Shown here: positions 1 to 8,490 of the stretch, piece by piece
Numbering within the stretch: position 1 is the first letter of the stretch
Layout of the letters: every line of letters begins with the position of its first letter
Assembly (NCBI RefSeq): GCF_004117935.1
Contig: NZ_SDOY01000048.1
Span: 1 to 64,000, forward strand
Direction of reading: 5' to 3'
Length of the DNA stretch: 64,000 nt
Source: Streptomyces roseicoloratus
Lineage (GTDB): Bacteria; Actinomycetota; Actinomycetes; Streptomycetales; Streptomycetaceae
Notes under the pieces: model-generated
Told to the model about the DNA's origin: nothing
The model's input: the letters and a program-made list of their open reading frames with translations, nothing else
Databases searched by the model: none
Position numbers and translations under genes: made by a program

Positions 1-32
1 GGACCCTGTGGGAGAGTAGGACGCCGCCGAAC
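1..32 (+). rRNA. 5S ribosomal RNA, 3' end (partial)
   Basis: The first bases match the 3' end of Streptomyces 5S rRNA, including the GTGGGAGAGTAGGACGCCGC stretch that forms the terminal stem. Only the tail is inside the window, so an rRNA operon on the plus strand lies just to the left. The exact 3' end (31-32) is inferred from the family. Confidence 0.9.
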
Positions 33-45
33 AATCATTGTGGGA

Positions 46-75
46 AAGCCCCGCACCTTATGGTGCGGGGCTTTT
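46..75 (+). terminator. rRNA operon terminator
   Basis: Bases 46-57 (AAGCCCCGCACC) pair perfectly with 62-73, leaving a 4-base loop, and run into a short T tract. It lies 14 bases after the end of 5S rRNA and should terminate the rRNA operon. Confidence 0.9.
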
Positions 76-167
76 CTGCGTTCAGGAGACCCCTGTGCCG
101 CCGGCCGTCCGGGCTGAAGGTAAGGTCATGGGGCCATCGTCAGCTCGTTCCCACAGGAGGCCCCCGG

Positions 168-776
168 GTGGAGGTCCAGGAGACCCGTGTTCAGACGGAC
201 CGGGTACTCACCATCCCCAACATCCTCAGCATGGCTCGCCTTGTCGGCGTGCCTCTGTTCCTGTGGTTGATCCTGAGGCCCGTCTTCGGCGGGCCCAACA
301 GTGACGGCTGGGCACTGCTCGTCCTGGCGCTCAGCGGCGTCAGCGACTATCTGGACGGGAAGCTCGCGCGGCGCTGGAACCAGATCAGCAGCCTCGGCCG
401 GCTGCTCGACCCCGCCGCCGACCGGCTCTACATCCTTTCCACTCTTCTGGGCCTCACCTGGCGGGAGATCCTCCCGCTCTGGCTCACCGCCGCCCTTTTG
501 GCCCGTGAGCTGATGCTGCTGGTCATGGTGGGCATCCTCCGCCGGCACGGCTATCCTCCGCCGCAGGTCAACTTTCTCGGCAAAGCTGCCACTTTCAACT
601 TGATGTACGCGTTCCCGTTGCTGCTCCTCAGTGACGGAGAGGGGTGGCTCGCGTCACTGGCCGAAGTTTTCGGGTGGGCCTTCGCCGGATGGGGTACAAC
701 TCTGTATTGGTGGGCAGGGATCCTCTACGTGGTCCAGGTCCGTCGACTCGTGAAGGCGGATACCGCGGCCGATTGA
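168..776 (+). CDS. CDP-alcohol phosphatidyltransferase (probable cardiolipin synthase)
   Basis: A 202-residue membrane enzyme of the CDP-alcohol phosphatidyltransferase family. The diagnostic motif DG-x2-AR-x8-G-x3-D-x3-D is complete (DGKLARRWNQ through DPAAD, about residues 62-84), and several hydrophobic membrane segments follow. The syntenic S. coelicolor protein (SCO1389, as I recall) is the eukaryote-type cardiolipin synthase that condenses CDP-diacylglycerol with phosphatidylglycerol; the mycobacterial positional equivalent is called PgsA2. The start is the GTG at 168, 7 bases after a perfect AGGAGG (155-160). A phosphatidylglycerophosphate synthase role cannot be excluded from sequence alone. 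Confidence 0.87.
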   Translation: MEVQETRVQTDRVLTIPNILSMARLVGVPLFLWLILRPVFGGPNSDGWALLVLALSGVSDYLDGKLARRWNQISSLGRLLDPAADRLYILSTLLGLTWREILPLWLTAALLARELMLLVMVGILRRHGYPPPQVNFLGKAATFNLMYAFPLLLLSDGEGWLASLAEVFGWAFAGWGTTLYWWAGILYVVQVRRLVKADTAAD

Positions 777-892
777 GCCCGTCCGTCCTGTGCCTGGCAA
801 CGACGCCGGCGGGATCGGGATGCCTAAGGGGCCTTTGAGTGAACGGGTGAAGTCGGCAGGACCGTCGTCTCTTCAAGGAGGACGCTTCCGAC

Positions 893-3388
893 ATGAAGGC
901 CGTCGTGATGGCCGGTGGCGAAGGCACACGCCTTCGCCCCATGACCTCGAGCATGCCCAAGCCTCTTCTGCCGGTGGTGAACCGGCCGATCATGGAGCAC
1001 GTCCTGCGACTGCTCAAGAGGCACGGTCTCAACGAGACCGTCGTCACCGTACAGTTCCTCGCCTCTCTCGTCAGGAATTACTTCGGGGACGGCGAAGAGC
1101 TCGGAATGGAGCTCACCTATGCCAACGAGGAGAAGCCGCTCGGCACCGCGGGGAGTGTGAAGAACGCCGAGGAGGCGTTGAAGGACGACGCCTTTCTCGT
1201 CATCTCCGGCGATGCCCTCACCGACTTCGACCTCACCGATCTGATCCGCTTCCACAAGGAGAAGGGCGCGCTCGTCACGGTCTGTCTGACCCGGGTGCCC
1301 AATCCGCTGGAATTCGGCATCACGATCGTCGACGAGGAAGGCAAGGTCGAACGCTTCCTGGAAAAGCCCACCTGGGGCCAGGTCTTCTCCGACACGGTGA
1401 ACACGGGCATCTACGTCATGGAGCCCGAGGTCTTCGACTACGTCGAGGCGGACGTTCCGGTCGACTGGTCGGGTGACGTCTTCCCGCAGCTCATGAAGGA
1501 CGGCAAGCCGATCTACGGCTATGTCGCCGAGGGCTACTGGGAGGACGTGGGCACCCACGAGAGCTACGTGAAGGCCCAGGCGGACGTCCTGGAGGGCAAG
1601 GTCGACGTCGAGATCGACGGCTTCGAGATCTCGCCCGGGGTCTGGGTGGCAGAAGGCGCCGAGGTCCATCCCGACGCCGTGCTGCGCGGGCCGCTGTACA
1701 TCGGCGACTACGCCAAGGTGGAGGCCGGCGCGGAGGTGCGCGAGCACACCGTGATCGGCTCCAACGTCGTCGTCAAGAGCGGCGCCTTCCTGCACAAGGC
1801 CGTCATCCACGACAACGTCTACATCGGGCAGCAGAGCAATCTGCGCGGTTGCGTCGTCGGCAAGAACACCGACGTGATGCGGGCCGCCCGGATCGAGGAC
1901 GGGGCCGTCATCGGGGACGAGTGCCTGATCGGTGAGGAATCGATCGTGCAGGGCAACGTCCGCGTCTACCCGTTCAAGACCATCGAGGCCGGCGCCTTCG
2001 TCAACACCTCCGTCATCTGGGAGTCCCGCGGCCAGGCACACCTCTTCGGGGCCCGCGGCGTGTCCGGCATCATCAACGTGGAGATCACGCCCGAGCTGGC
2101 CGTGCGGCTCGCCGGGGCGTACGCCACCACGCTGAAGAAGGGCGCGACCGTCACGACCGCGCGTGACCACTCCCGTGGCGCGCGGGCGTTGAAGCGGGCG
2201 GTGATCTCGGCCCTGCAGGCCGCCGCCATCGACGTACGCGATCTGGAGAACGTGCCGCTGCCGGTGGCGCGGCAGCAGACGGCACGGGGATCCGCCGGCG
2301 GGATCATGGTGCGGACGTCGCCCGGCGCGCCGGACTCCGTGGACATCATGTTCTTCGACGAGCGGGGCGCCGACCTGTCGCAGGCGGGGCAGCGCAAGCT
2401 CGACCGGGTGTTCGCGCGCCAGGAGTACCGACGGGCGTTCCCCGGAGAGATCGGCGACCTGTCCTTCCCGGCCAGCGTCTTCGACTCGTACACCGGCTCC
2501 CTGCTGCGGAACGTGGACACCTCCGGCATCGCGGAAGCGGGTCTGAAGGTGGTCGTGGACGCGGCCAACGGCAGCGCGGGACTCGTCCTGCCGAGCCTTC
2601 TCGGCCGGCTCCAGGTGGATTCGCTGACGATCAATCCCGGTCTCGACGAGTCGCGACCGACGGAGTCCGCGGAGAGCCGGCGGGCCGGGCTGGTGCGGCT
2701 CGGGGAGATCGTCGCCTCGGCGCGCGCCGCGTTCGGGGTGCGCTTCGACCCGGTCGGCGAGCGGCTGTCGCTGGTCGACGAGCGGGGCCGGATCATCGAG
2801 GACGACCGGGCGCTGCTGGTCATGCTGGACCTGGTGGCGGCCGAGCGGCGATCCGGTCGGGTCGCCCTGCCCGTGACGACCACGAGGATCGCCGAGCAGG
2901 TCGCCGCGTACCACGGTACCCAGGTGGAGTGGACGACGACCTCGCCTGACGACCTCACCCGGGTCGGCCGTGAGGAGTCGACGATCTTCGGCGGTGACGG
3001 CCGTGGCGGCTTCATCGTGCCGGAGTTCAGCAGCGTCTTCGACGGCGCGGCGGCGTTCGTGCGGCTCATCGGCCTGGTGGCCCGTACGCAGCTCACGCTG
3101 AGCCAGATCGACGCCCGCATCCCGCGGGCGCACGTGCTGAAGCGGGACATCGCCACTCCGTGGGCGGTGAAGGGTCTGGTGATGCGCCGGGTGGTGGAGG
3201 CGGCAGGCGACCGGTCCGTCGACATCACCGACGGTGTGCGAGTGGTGGAGGCCGACGGACGCTGGGTGATGGTGCTGCCCGACCCGGCGGAGGCCGTCAC
3301 CCATCTGTGGGCCGAGGGCCCGGACGACGGCTCGGCGCAGGCTCTGCTCGACGAGTGGTCGGCGGTCGTCGACAGCGCTGGTCACTAG
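893..3388 (+). CDS. manC: Mannose-1-phosphate guanylyltransferase (GDP-mannose pyrophosphorylase) with degenerate phosphomannomutase-like C-terminus
   Basis: An 831-residue protein. Residues 1-230 form a nucleotidyltransferase with the signature [12 protein letters not shown] (about 7-18) and a downstream KP loop. Residues 240-370 are a left-handed beta-helix of hexapeptide repeats. From about 385 to the end it resembles phosphomannomutase, but the TASHNP phosphoserine loop and the DGDGDR metal loop are not recognisable (FDPVGER stands near the latter). It should make GDP-mannose from mannose-1-phosphate and GTP, feeding protein O-mannosylation and phosphatidylinositol mannosides. In S. coelicolor the syntenic gene is manC. 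The start ATG has AAGGAGG 11 bases upstream. A strong hairpin follows at 3415-3448. Confidence 0.88.
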   Translation: MKAVVMAGGEGTRLRPMTSSMPKPLLPVVNRPIMEHVLRLLKRHGLNETVVTVQFLASLVRNYFGDGEELGMELTYANEEKPLGTAGSVKNAEEALKDDAFLVISGDALTDFDLTDLIRFHKEKGALVTVCLTRVPNPLEFGITIVDEEGKVERFLEKPTWGQVFSDTVNTGIYVMEPEVFDYVEADVPVDWSGDVFPQLMKDGKPIYGYVAEGYWEDVGTHESYVKAQADVLEGKVDVEIDGFEISPGVWVAEGAEVHPDAVLRGPLYIGDYAKVEAGAEVREHTVIGSNVVVKSGAFLHKAVIHDNVYIGQQSNLRGCVVGKNTDVMRAARIEDGAVIGDECLIGEESIVQGNVRVYPFKTIEAGAFVNTSVIWESRGQAHLFGARGVSGIINVEITPELAVRLAGAYATTLKKGATVTTARDHSRGARALKRAVISALQAAAIDVRDLENVPLPVARQQTARGSAGGIMVRTSPGAPDSVDIMFFDERGADLSQAGQRKLDRVFARQEYRRAFPGEIGDLSFPASVFDSYTGSLLRNVDTSGIAEAGLKVVVDAANGSAGLVLPSLLGRLQVDSLTINPGLDESRPTESAESRRAGLVRLGEIVASARAAFGVRFDPVGERLSLVDERGRIIEDDRALLVMLDLVAAERRSGRVALPVTTTRIAEQVAAYHGTQVEWTTTSPDDLTRVGREESTIFGGDGRGGFIVPEFSSVFDGAAAFVRLIGLVARTQLTLSQIDARIPRAHVLKRDIATPWAVKGLVMRRVVEAAGDRSVDITDGVRVVEADGRWVMVLPDPAEAVTHLWAEGPDDGSAQALLDEWSAVVDSAGH

Positions 3389-3414
3389 GCGGGAGGCGGA
3401 CGCACGAGGCCCGT

Positions 3415-3448
3415 GAGCCGGGAGGTACCGACCGGTACCTCCCGGCTC
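3415..3448 (+). terminator. Rho-independent-type hairpin after manC
   Basis: A perfect 15-bp stem (3415-3429 with 3434-3448, sequence GAGCCGGGAGGTACC) with a 4-base loop. It sits 26 bases after the manC stop and before the DUF881 operon. There is no T tract, as is common for Streptomyces terminators. Confidence 0.75.
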
Positions 3449-3499
3449 TCCGGTGGGGCCATTCGGCGGTACGGCGCGCGACGTGCGACGATGTGCGGC

Positions 3500-4429
3500 A
3501 TGTCGCAGCAGCCCCCCGTTCGGAGCACAGGAACGCCACCTCCGCGTCCGGACGCTTCCATGTCGCTGCTGAACAACGTGATCGACCACGCGGTGGACGA
3601 CGGTTACGCGGAGGCCTCGGCCCGGCGCGCCGCCGAGGGCGGCGGGATGCCCCGTACGATCCGGGCCAAGCTCGGGCTCGCGGCCGGCCTCGTGCTCGCG
3701 GCGGCCGTCGTGACGCTCGGTGCGGCCGAGGCCCGGGTGTCCGCGCCGGTGGTCGCCAAGGAGCGGCAGGAGCTGATCGACCGGATCGAGTCGGAGACGT
3801 CGGCGGCGGACAAGCTGGAGACGGACGTCGAGCGGATCCGCGCCGAGGTCGGCGAGCGGCAGCGCAAGGCGCTCGAGCAGCACGGCGGTGACCAGGCCGA
3901 GCTGGTGGCGCTTCTGTCCGGGGCGACCCCGGTGCACGGGCCGGGCGTCAAACTGGTCGTGGACGACGCCAAGGGCACCGACACGGGTGGCGGCGGTCCG
4001 CGCGAGAGCAGTGGGTTCTCCGACACGGGCCGGGTCCGCGACCGTGACATGCAGCGGGTCGTGAACGGCCTGTGGGAGTCGGGCGCCGAGGCGGTCGCGA
4101 TCAACGGACAGCGGCTGACCGCGCTGTCGGCGATCCGGGCGGCGGGCGACGCCATACTGGTCGACAACAAGCCGCTGGTGCCGCCGTACACGATCCTCGC
4201 CGTCGGCGACGGACAGCGGCTGAGCACGGCGTTCCAGGACAGCGCCGACGGCCAGTACCTGCACGCGCTGCAGGAGAACTTCGGGATCCGTACGAGCATC
4301 TCGGCGGAGGGCGACGTACGTCTGCCGGCCGCGCCGAGCCTGATCGTACGCACAGCAGAGCCGAGGGGAGCCGGGGCGGCGAAGGCCACCGGGCAGGCCA
4401 CGGCCGACACAGGGAAGGGCACATCTTGA
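3500..4429 (+). CDS. DUF881 family membrane-anchored protein (first copy)
   Basis: A 309-residue protein of unknown biochemical function. There is a short cytoplasmic N-terminus, one membrane segment (about residues 55-76, rich in Ala/Leu/Val), a coiled-coil stretch (about 80-135, rich in E, R and K) and the DUF881 domain to the C-terminus. It begins a three-gene operon, DUF881-sbp-DUF881, conserved in actinobacteria (Rv1823-Rv1825 in mycobacteria) and usually assumed to act in the cell envelope. I chose ATG 3500 (MSQQPPVR) because homologues start there; ATG 3491 is an alternative and neither has a strong ribosome site. Its TGA overlaps the next start. Confidence 0.82.
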   Translation: MSQQPPVRSTGTPPPRPDASMSLLNNVIDHAVDDGYAEASARRAAEGGGMPRTIRAKLGLAAGLVLAAAVVTLGAAEARVSAPVVAKERQELIDRIESETSAADKLETDVERIRAEVGERQRKALEQHGGDQAELVALLSGATPVHGPGVKLVVDDAKGTDTGGGGPRESSGFSDTGRVRDRDMQRVVNGLWESGAEAVAINGQRLTALSAIRAAGDAILVDNKPLVPPYTILAVGDGQRLSTAFQDSADGQYLHALQENFGIRTSISAEGDVRLPAAPSLIVRTAEPRGAGAAKATGQATADTGKGTS

Positions 4430-4758
4430 TCGCCGTACTGGGCCTGATCGTCGGAGTCGTGGTCGGACTGTTGGTCCGGCCCGAGGTTCCGGCGGTGGTC
4501 GAGCCCTATCTTCCGATCGCGGTCGTCGCCGCCCTCGACGCGGTCTTCGGCGGACTGCGCGCCATGCTCGACGGGATCTTCGTCGACAAGGTCTTCGTCG
4601 TGTCGTTCCTGTCGAACGTGGTCGTGGCGGCGCTGATCGTCTTCCTCGGTGACAAGCTGGGCGTGGGGGCGCAGTTGTCGACCGGTGTGGTCGTCGTGCT
4701 GGGCATCCGGATCTTCTCGAACGCCGCCGCCATCCGCCGACACGTGTTCCGGGCGTGA
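4426..4758 (+). CDS. sbp: Small basic protein (Sbp family)
   Basis: A 110-residue integral membrane protein with about three hydrophobic segments (residues 3-20, 25-45 and 55-105) and a basic C-terminus (RRHVFRA). It matches the Sbp family found beside division or envelope genes in Gram-positive bacteria. Its TTG start overlaps the preceding stop in TTGA (4426-4429), so it is probably translationally coupled; GGGAAGGG lies just upstream. It sits between two DUF881 proteins, which suggests the three form one membrane complex. No enzymatic motif is visible. Confidence 0.85.
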   Translation: MIAVLGLIVGVVVGLLVRPEVPAVVEPYLPIAVVAALDAVFGGLRAMLDGIFVDKVFVVSFLSNVVVAALIVFLGDKLGVGAQLSTGVVVVLGIRIFSNAAAIRRHVFRA

Positions 4759-4763
4759 GGCCG

Positions 4764-5936
4764 ATGAGCGAGAACGAGAACGGGCTCGAGAACGAGAACG
4801 GGCGCGAGAACGGGCGCGAGCGGGAGAACCCGGACGCGAACCGGCGGGACGGCACCCCGGCCCGGAAGCCGGACGAGACCGGCACCCCGCGGCAGCCCCA
4901 GGAACAGCCGCACCAGCCGCAGGAACAGCCGCACCAGTCGCAGGAACAGCCGCACCAGTCGCAGGAACAGCGGCCGAGACCTCCGCAACCCGAGCAGCCC
5001 GGGCCGCAGCACCCGGAGCGGCCGGCTCCGCCGCGGCCGCAGCAGCCCGGGCCGCAGCGACCGGGCCCGTCGCAGCCGGAGCAGCCGGAGCCGCCGGGAC
5101 CGCGGCCGTTGCCCGCGCCTGCCCCCGTTTCCCAGGCCGCGCCCCAGGCCCCGCCGGCCCCCGCCCCCCAGGCAGCGGCTCAGCCCGCGCCGGCGGCCCC
5201 GCCGGCCGAGCCGCCGGTGTCCGGGCGGGAGCGGCTGGCCGCCAGTCTGTGGCCGCCGCGGGTCAGCAGGGCCCAACTCGTCGTGGCGCTGCTGCTGTTC
5301 GTCCTCGGTCTCGGTCTGGCCATCCAGGTGCGGTCGACGAGCGACAACAGCGCGCTGCGCGGCGCCCGCCAGGAGGACCTGGTGCGGATCCTCGACGAGC
5401 TCGACGACCGCACCCAGCGCCTGGAGGACGAGAAGACCCGGCTGGAGAACCAGCTGGGCGAGCTGGAGTCCAGCTCGGACCAGGCCGAGGAGGCCCGCAA
5501 GCAGACCCAGGAGAAGGAGCGGCAGCTCGGCATCCTGGCCGGTACGGTCGCCGCCGAGGGGCCGGGGATCACGCTGACGATCACGGACTCCGCCGGTGCC
5601 GTCGAGTCGGACATGCTGCTCGACGCCATCCAGGAGCTGCGGGCGGCGGGCGCGGAGGCGATCCAGGTCAACGACGTGCGCGTGGTGGCGGACAGCTACT
5701 TCTCGGGCAGCGGACGCGACATGCAGATCGATGGAACGCAGGTGACCGCTCCGTACGTCTTCAAGGTCATCGGCAAGCCGGAGGATCTCGAGCCCGCGCT
5801 CAACATCCCCGGCGGCATCGTCCAGACGTTGGAGAAGGAGCAGGCCACGGCCACGGTGGAGCGTTCGGGGAAGATCGTCGTCGACGCCTTGCGACCGGCG
5901 AAGCGGCCTGACTACGCTCAGTCGTCCTCGCAGTGA
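4764..5936 (+). CDS. DUF881 family protein with Pro/Gln-rich N-terminus (second copy)
   Basis: A 390-residue protein. The first 150 or so residues are low complexity: an ENGRE-rich start, then tandem QEQPHQ units (about 4900-4975) and long Pro/Ala stretches. A single membrane segment follows (about 172-190, LVVALLLFVLGLGLAIQV), then a coiled coil (about 200-255) and the DUF881 domain. ATG 4764 is chosen; GTG 4755, overlapping the sbp stop, is possible. The disordered cytoplasmic tail is much longer than in the first copy, so it may be a protein-binding region. It is the last gene of the DUF881-sbp-DUF881 operon. Confidence 0.8.
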   Translation: MSENENGLENENGRENGRERENPDANRRDGTPARKPDETGTPRQPQEQPHQPQEQPHQSQEQPHQSQEQRPRPPQPEQPGPQHPERPAPPRPQQPGPQRPGPSQPEQPEPPGPRPLPAPAPVSQAAPQAPPAPAPQAAAQPAPAAPPAEPPVSGRERLAASLWPPRVSRAQLVVALLLFVLGLGLAIQVRSTSDNSALRGARQEDLVRILDELDDRTQRLEDEKTRLENQLGELESSSDQAEEARKQTQEKERQLGILAGTVAAEGPGITLTITDSAGAVESDMLLDAIQELRAAGAEAIQVNDVRVVADSYFSGSGRDMQIDGTQVTAPYVFKVIGKPEDLEPALNIPGGIVQTLEKEQATATVERSGKIVVDALRPAKRPDYAQSSSQ

Positions 5937-6126
5937 GGCGGGGCTCGATGACGGTCGCGCGGCAAGGGCATGACCTTGCGGGGGGTCGCCGCACCACATG
6001 GGTGGTGCGTGGTGGAAACTGTCGAGTGGATACGGACGTTGTGAAGGTGTCCGGGTCGGCAGGTGTGTTGAGTCAGGGTTCGTCCTGCCCCACGGGCGGG
6101 TCTGTTTCGGTCAAGGGGAATCGCCC

Positions 6127-6960
6127 GTGAAGTTGTTTGCGAAGTTGTTCGGCAAGAGCGGACGCGAGGACGGCGGCGACGCCAGGCATCGCGCTCCGCG
6201 TCACGCCCAGAGTGAGGAACAGGGCGCGGAGCGCCCGCTCTTCCGTGACGAGGTCGGTGGCCAGGGTGGCGACATTCCGGGCACACAGGGCGCGTCTTCT
6301 GTTGACCCTGCCAGTGCCGGGCGCATAGGTTTCGGAGAACCATCAACCTCGAGTACGGGTGGAGGCTTTGCTTCCGATCCGTATGCGACCCAGACCTCCG
6401 CGGGGCAGCCGCGGCAGGAGGACGCGGCCATGCCGGTGTGTACGAGGTGCGGTCACCGCAACACGGCGGACAGCCGTTTCTGCTCCCACTGCGGAACGCC
6501 GCTGCGTGGTGGAGTGGCGCCGGAGCGCGCTTCCGAGACGACCTCGACGATCTCCATCTCGGGGCTCGAGGCCTACGACTCGGAGGTCACCGGCCAGACC
6601 GCGCTCCCGGCGCTGTCGGCCGAGACGCTGGCGGCGGTGGAGGCCCTGCCGGCCGGTTCGGCGCTGCTGATCGTGCGCCGCGGTCCGAACTCGGGCAGCC
6701 GCTTCCTGCTGGACGGCGAGCTGACCACGGCCGGCCGCCACCCGCAGAGCGACATCTTCCTCGACGACGTGACCGTGTCGCGCCGTCACGTGGAGTTCCG
6801 GCGGCAGCCCGACGGCACCTTCACGGTGTCGGACGTCGGCAGCCTCAACGGCACCTACGTCAACCGCGAGCCGATCGACTCGGTCGTGCTCTCCAACGGT
6901 GACGAGGTGCAGATCGGCAAGTACCGGCTCGTGTTCTTCGCGAGCCAGCGGGGCGTGTGA
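6127..6960 (+). CDS. garA: FHA-domain protein, GarA/OdhI type, with zinc ribbon
   Basis: A 277-residue soluble regulator. A long polar N-terminus is followed by a zinc ribbon (CTRC and CSHC pairs, about residues 105-123), then the ETTSTIS motif (about 138-144), then an FHA domain with GRHPQSDIF, SRRH and GSLNGTYV (about 180-265). In mycobacterial GarA and corynebacterial OdhI the threonines of ETTS are phosphorylated by Ser/Thr kinases, which makes the FHA domain bind its own tail and stop inhibiting 2-oxoglutarate dehydrogenase and glutamate dehydrogenase. The same role is inferred here. The start is GTG 6127 after AAGGGGA (6113-6119). Unlike in mycobacteria, no gcvH precedes it. Confidence 0.85.
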   Translation: MKLFAKLFGKSGREDGGDARHRAPRHAQSEEQGAERPLFRDEVGGQGGDIPGTQGASSVDPASAGRIGFGEPSTSSTGGGFASDPYATQTSAGQPRQEDAAMPVCTRCGHRNTADSRFCSHCGTPLRGGVAPERASETTSTISISGLEAYDSEVTGQTALPALSAETLAAVEALPAGSALLIVRRGPNSGSRFLLDGELTTAGRHPQSDIFLDDVTVSRRHVEFRRQPDGTFTVSDVGSLNGTYVNREPIDSVVLSNGDEVQIGKYRLVFFASQRGV

Positions 6961-6988
6961 CGCCCCGGAGAACCTTCAGGGAAGGTCC

Positions 6989-7735
6989 ATGCTGCGTACA
7001 CCGACGGGCGGTGCCGGTCCCGGCGCCGCCGCCGCGGGCGACCGGCTGGTCAGCATCGGTACGGTGCTGAGCCAGCTGCGCGACGAGTTTCCCGAAGTGA
7101 CCATCTCCAAGATCCGGTTCCTGGAGGCCGAGGGGCTCGTCGAGCCCCGGCGGACGGCCTCCGGCTACCGGAAGTTCAGCCCGCAGGACGTCGAGCGGCT
7201 CGCCCGCATCCTGCGGATGCAGCGGGACCACTACCTCCCGCTCAAGGTGATCCGCGAGCATCTGGACGCCCTCGCCCGGGGCGAGCAGATCAGACTGCCC
7301 GCACCCGCGGGCCCCTCGCGCGAGCTGCTCGACGGGGCCTGGGACGGCGAGGGCGGCCGTCCCACCGCGGCGCGGCTCGGCCGGGCGGAGCTGCTCGCCG
7401 CCGCCGAGGTGACCGAGGCCGAGCTGGCCGACTGGGAGTCGTACGGGCTGATCGCCCAGGCCGAGGGCGGCGGCTACGACGCCGAGACCGTGACCGTCGC
7501 CAAGCTCGTGGCGGATCTGGGGAGATTCGGTCTGGAACCCCGCCACCTGCGGGCCGTGAAGGCCGCCGCCGACCGGGAGGCCGGTCTGGTCGAGCAGGTG
7601 GTCGCGCCGCTGCGCCGGCACCGTAACCCGCAGACCAGGGCCCATGCGGAGGCCACCGCGAAGGAGCTCGCGGGACTGTCCGTGCGGCTGCACGCGGCAC
7701 TGGTCCAGACCGCTCTCGGGCTCCGGCTGCAGTGA
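6989..7735 (+). CDS. ftsR: MerR-family regulator FtsR
   Basis: A 248-residue protein with an N-terminal MerR winged helix (about residues 18-90: an ISKIRFLEAEGLVEP helix and a SGYRKFSPQDVERL turn) and a distinct C-terminal domain of about 130 residues without metal-binding cysteines. It is the orthologue by position and sequence of Rv1828 and of corynebacterial FtsR, which activates ftsZ. It lies 28 bases after the FHA gene and is probably co-transcribed with it. AGGGAAGG precedes the ATG. Division control in this organism is inferred from the family. Confidence 0.82.
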   Translation: MLRTPTGGAGPGAAAAGDRLVSIGTVLSQLRDEFPEVTISKIRFLEAEGLVEPRRTASGYRKFSPQDVERLARILRMQRDHYLPLKVIREHLDALARGEQIRLPAPAGPSRELLDGAWDGEGGRPTAARLGRAELLAAAEVTEAELADWESYGLIAQAEGGGYDAETVTVAKLVADLGRFGLEPRHLRAVKAAADREAGLVEQVVAPLRRHRNPQTRAHAEATAKELAGLSVRLHAALVQTALGLRLQ

Positions 7736-7799
7736 ACCGGGGACGGCCTTCGGACGGCCCGACTACCCAAACCGGTCGGGCACGTCCTAGGGTTGCTGT

Positions 7800-8273
7800 G
7801 TGAACGAGCTCGACGTTGTGGGTGTCCGGGTGGAAATGCCCTCCAACCAGCCGATCGTGCTCCTGCGTGAAGTGGGAGGCGACCGGTACCTCCCCATCTG
7901 GATCGGACCGGGGGAGGCGACCGCGATCGCCTTCGCCCAGCAGGGCATGGCCCCGGCCAGGCCGCTGACGCACGACCTGTTCAAGGACGTGCTGGAGGCC
8001 GTGGGGCAGGAGCTCACCGAGGTCCGCATCACCGATCTGCGCGACGGCGTCTTCTACGCAGAGCTGGTCTTCGCCAGCGGTGTCGAGGTGAGCGCCCGGC
8101 CGTCCGACGCGATAGCGCTCGCGCTGCGCACCGGGACGCCGATCTACGGCAGCGACGGGGTGCTCGACGACGCGGGCATCGCGATCCCGGACGAGCAGGA
8201 GGACGAGGTGGAGAAGTTCCGCGAGTTCCTCGACCAGATCTCGCCCGAGGACTTCGGCACCAGCAACCAGTAG
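7800..8273 (+). CDS. Bifunctional nuclease family protein (DUF151)
   Basis: A 157-residue DUF151/BFN protein. The domain spans residues 1-130 with the conserved LPIWIG strand and the SARPSDAIALALR helix; the acidic tail is variable. Plant members have DNase and RNase activity; the bacterial role is unproven. The GTG start at 7800 lies 6 bases after TAGGGT (7788-7793), a good -10, so the message may be leaderless with its own promoter despite the 64-base gap to ftsR. It sits in the conserved FHA-MerR-BFN-MerR block. Confidence 0.85.
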   Translation: MNELDVVGVRVEMPSNQPIVLLREVGGDRYLPIWIGPGEATAIAFAQQGMAPARPLTHDLFKDVLEAVGQELTEVRITDLRDGVFYAELVFASGVEVSARPSDAIALALRTGTPIYGSDGVLDDAGIAIPDEQEDEVEKFREFLDQISPEDFGTSNQ

Positions 8274-8392
8274 CCGAGCGAGCGGCCGGCGCTCCCGGCG
8301 GCCGTGTCGGACGGGCGGCGGGCGACCCGCCGGCGGCCTGAGGCATTCGAGTAGCCTTTCCCCGGCGCGGGGCACGGGAAACCACTCTTCGG

Positions 8393-8418
8393 GTGATTAT
8401 CACTCGGCGTGCCGAGTG
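8393..8418. promoter_or_regulatory. Two adjacent dyads upstream of the second MerR gene
   Basis: GTGATTATCAC (8393-8403) is a perfect 5-1-5 palindrome, and CACTCGGC-GT-GCCGAGTG (8401-8418) is a perfect 8-2-8 palindrome overlapping it by three bases. They lie just upstream of the -35 of the promoter at 8428. The 18-bp dyad has the size expected for a MerR-family operator. Binding is inferred. Confidence 0.45.
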
Positions 8419-8427
8419 TGGCGATCG

Positions 8428-8456
8428 TTGACGCACCCCGAGTGACTGCCTACCTT
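8428..8456 (+). promoter_or_regulatory. Housekeeping (HrdB-type) promoter for the second MerR gene
   Basis: TTGACG (8428-8433), a 17-base spacer and TACCTT (8451-8456) fit the principal-sigma consensus. The start codon is 35 bases downstream, leaving a short leader that includes the ribosome site. Confidence 0.65.
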
Positions 8457-8490
8457 CGTGTGGGCAGGTCAAGGACGGAGGGTCGGCGTG

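Noticed and set aside
824..4885. A 1353-residue open frame on the minus strand opposite manC and the DUF881 genes
   Set aside because: Its Arg/Pro/His-rich translation is a high-GC shadow of real plus-strand genes with clear domains and ribosome sites.
5937..6126. A riboswitch or missing gcvH between the DUF881 and FHA genes
   Set aside because: Only a 7-bp hairpin (5991-6008) is visible; there is no lipoyl-domain frame and no known aptamer motif.
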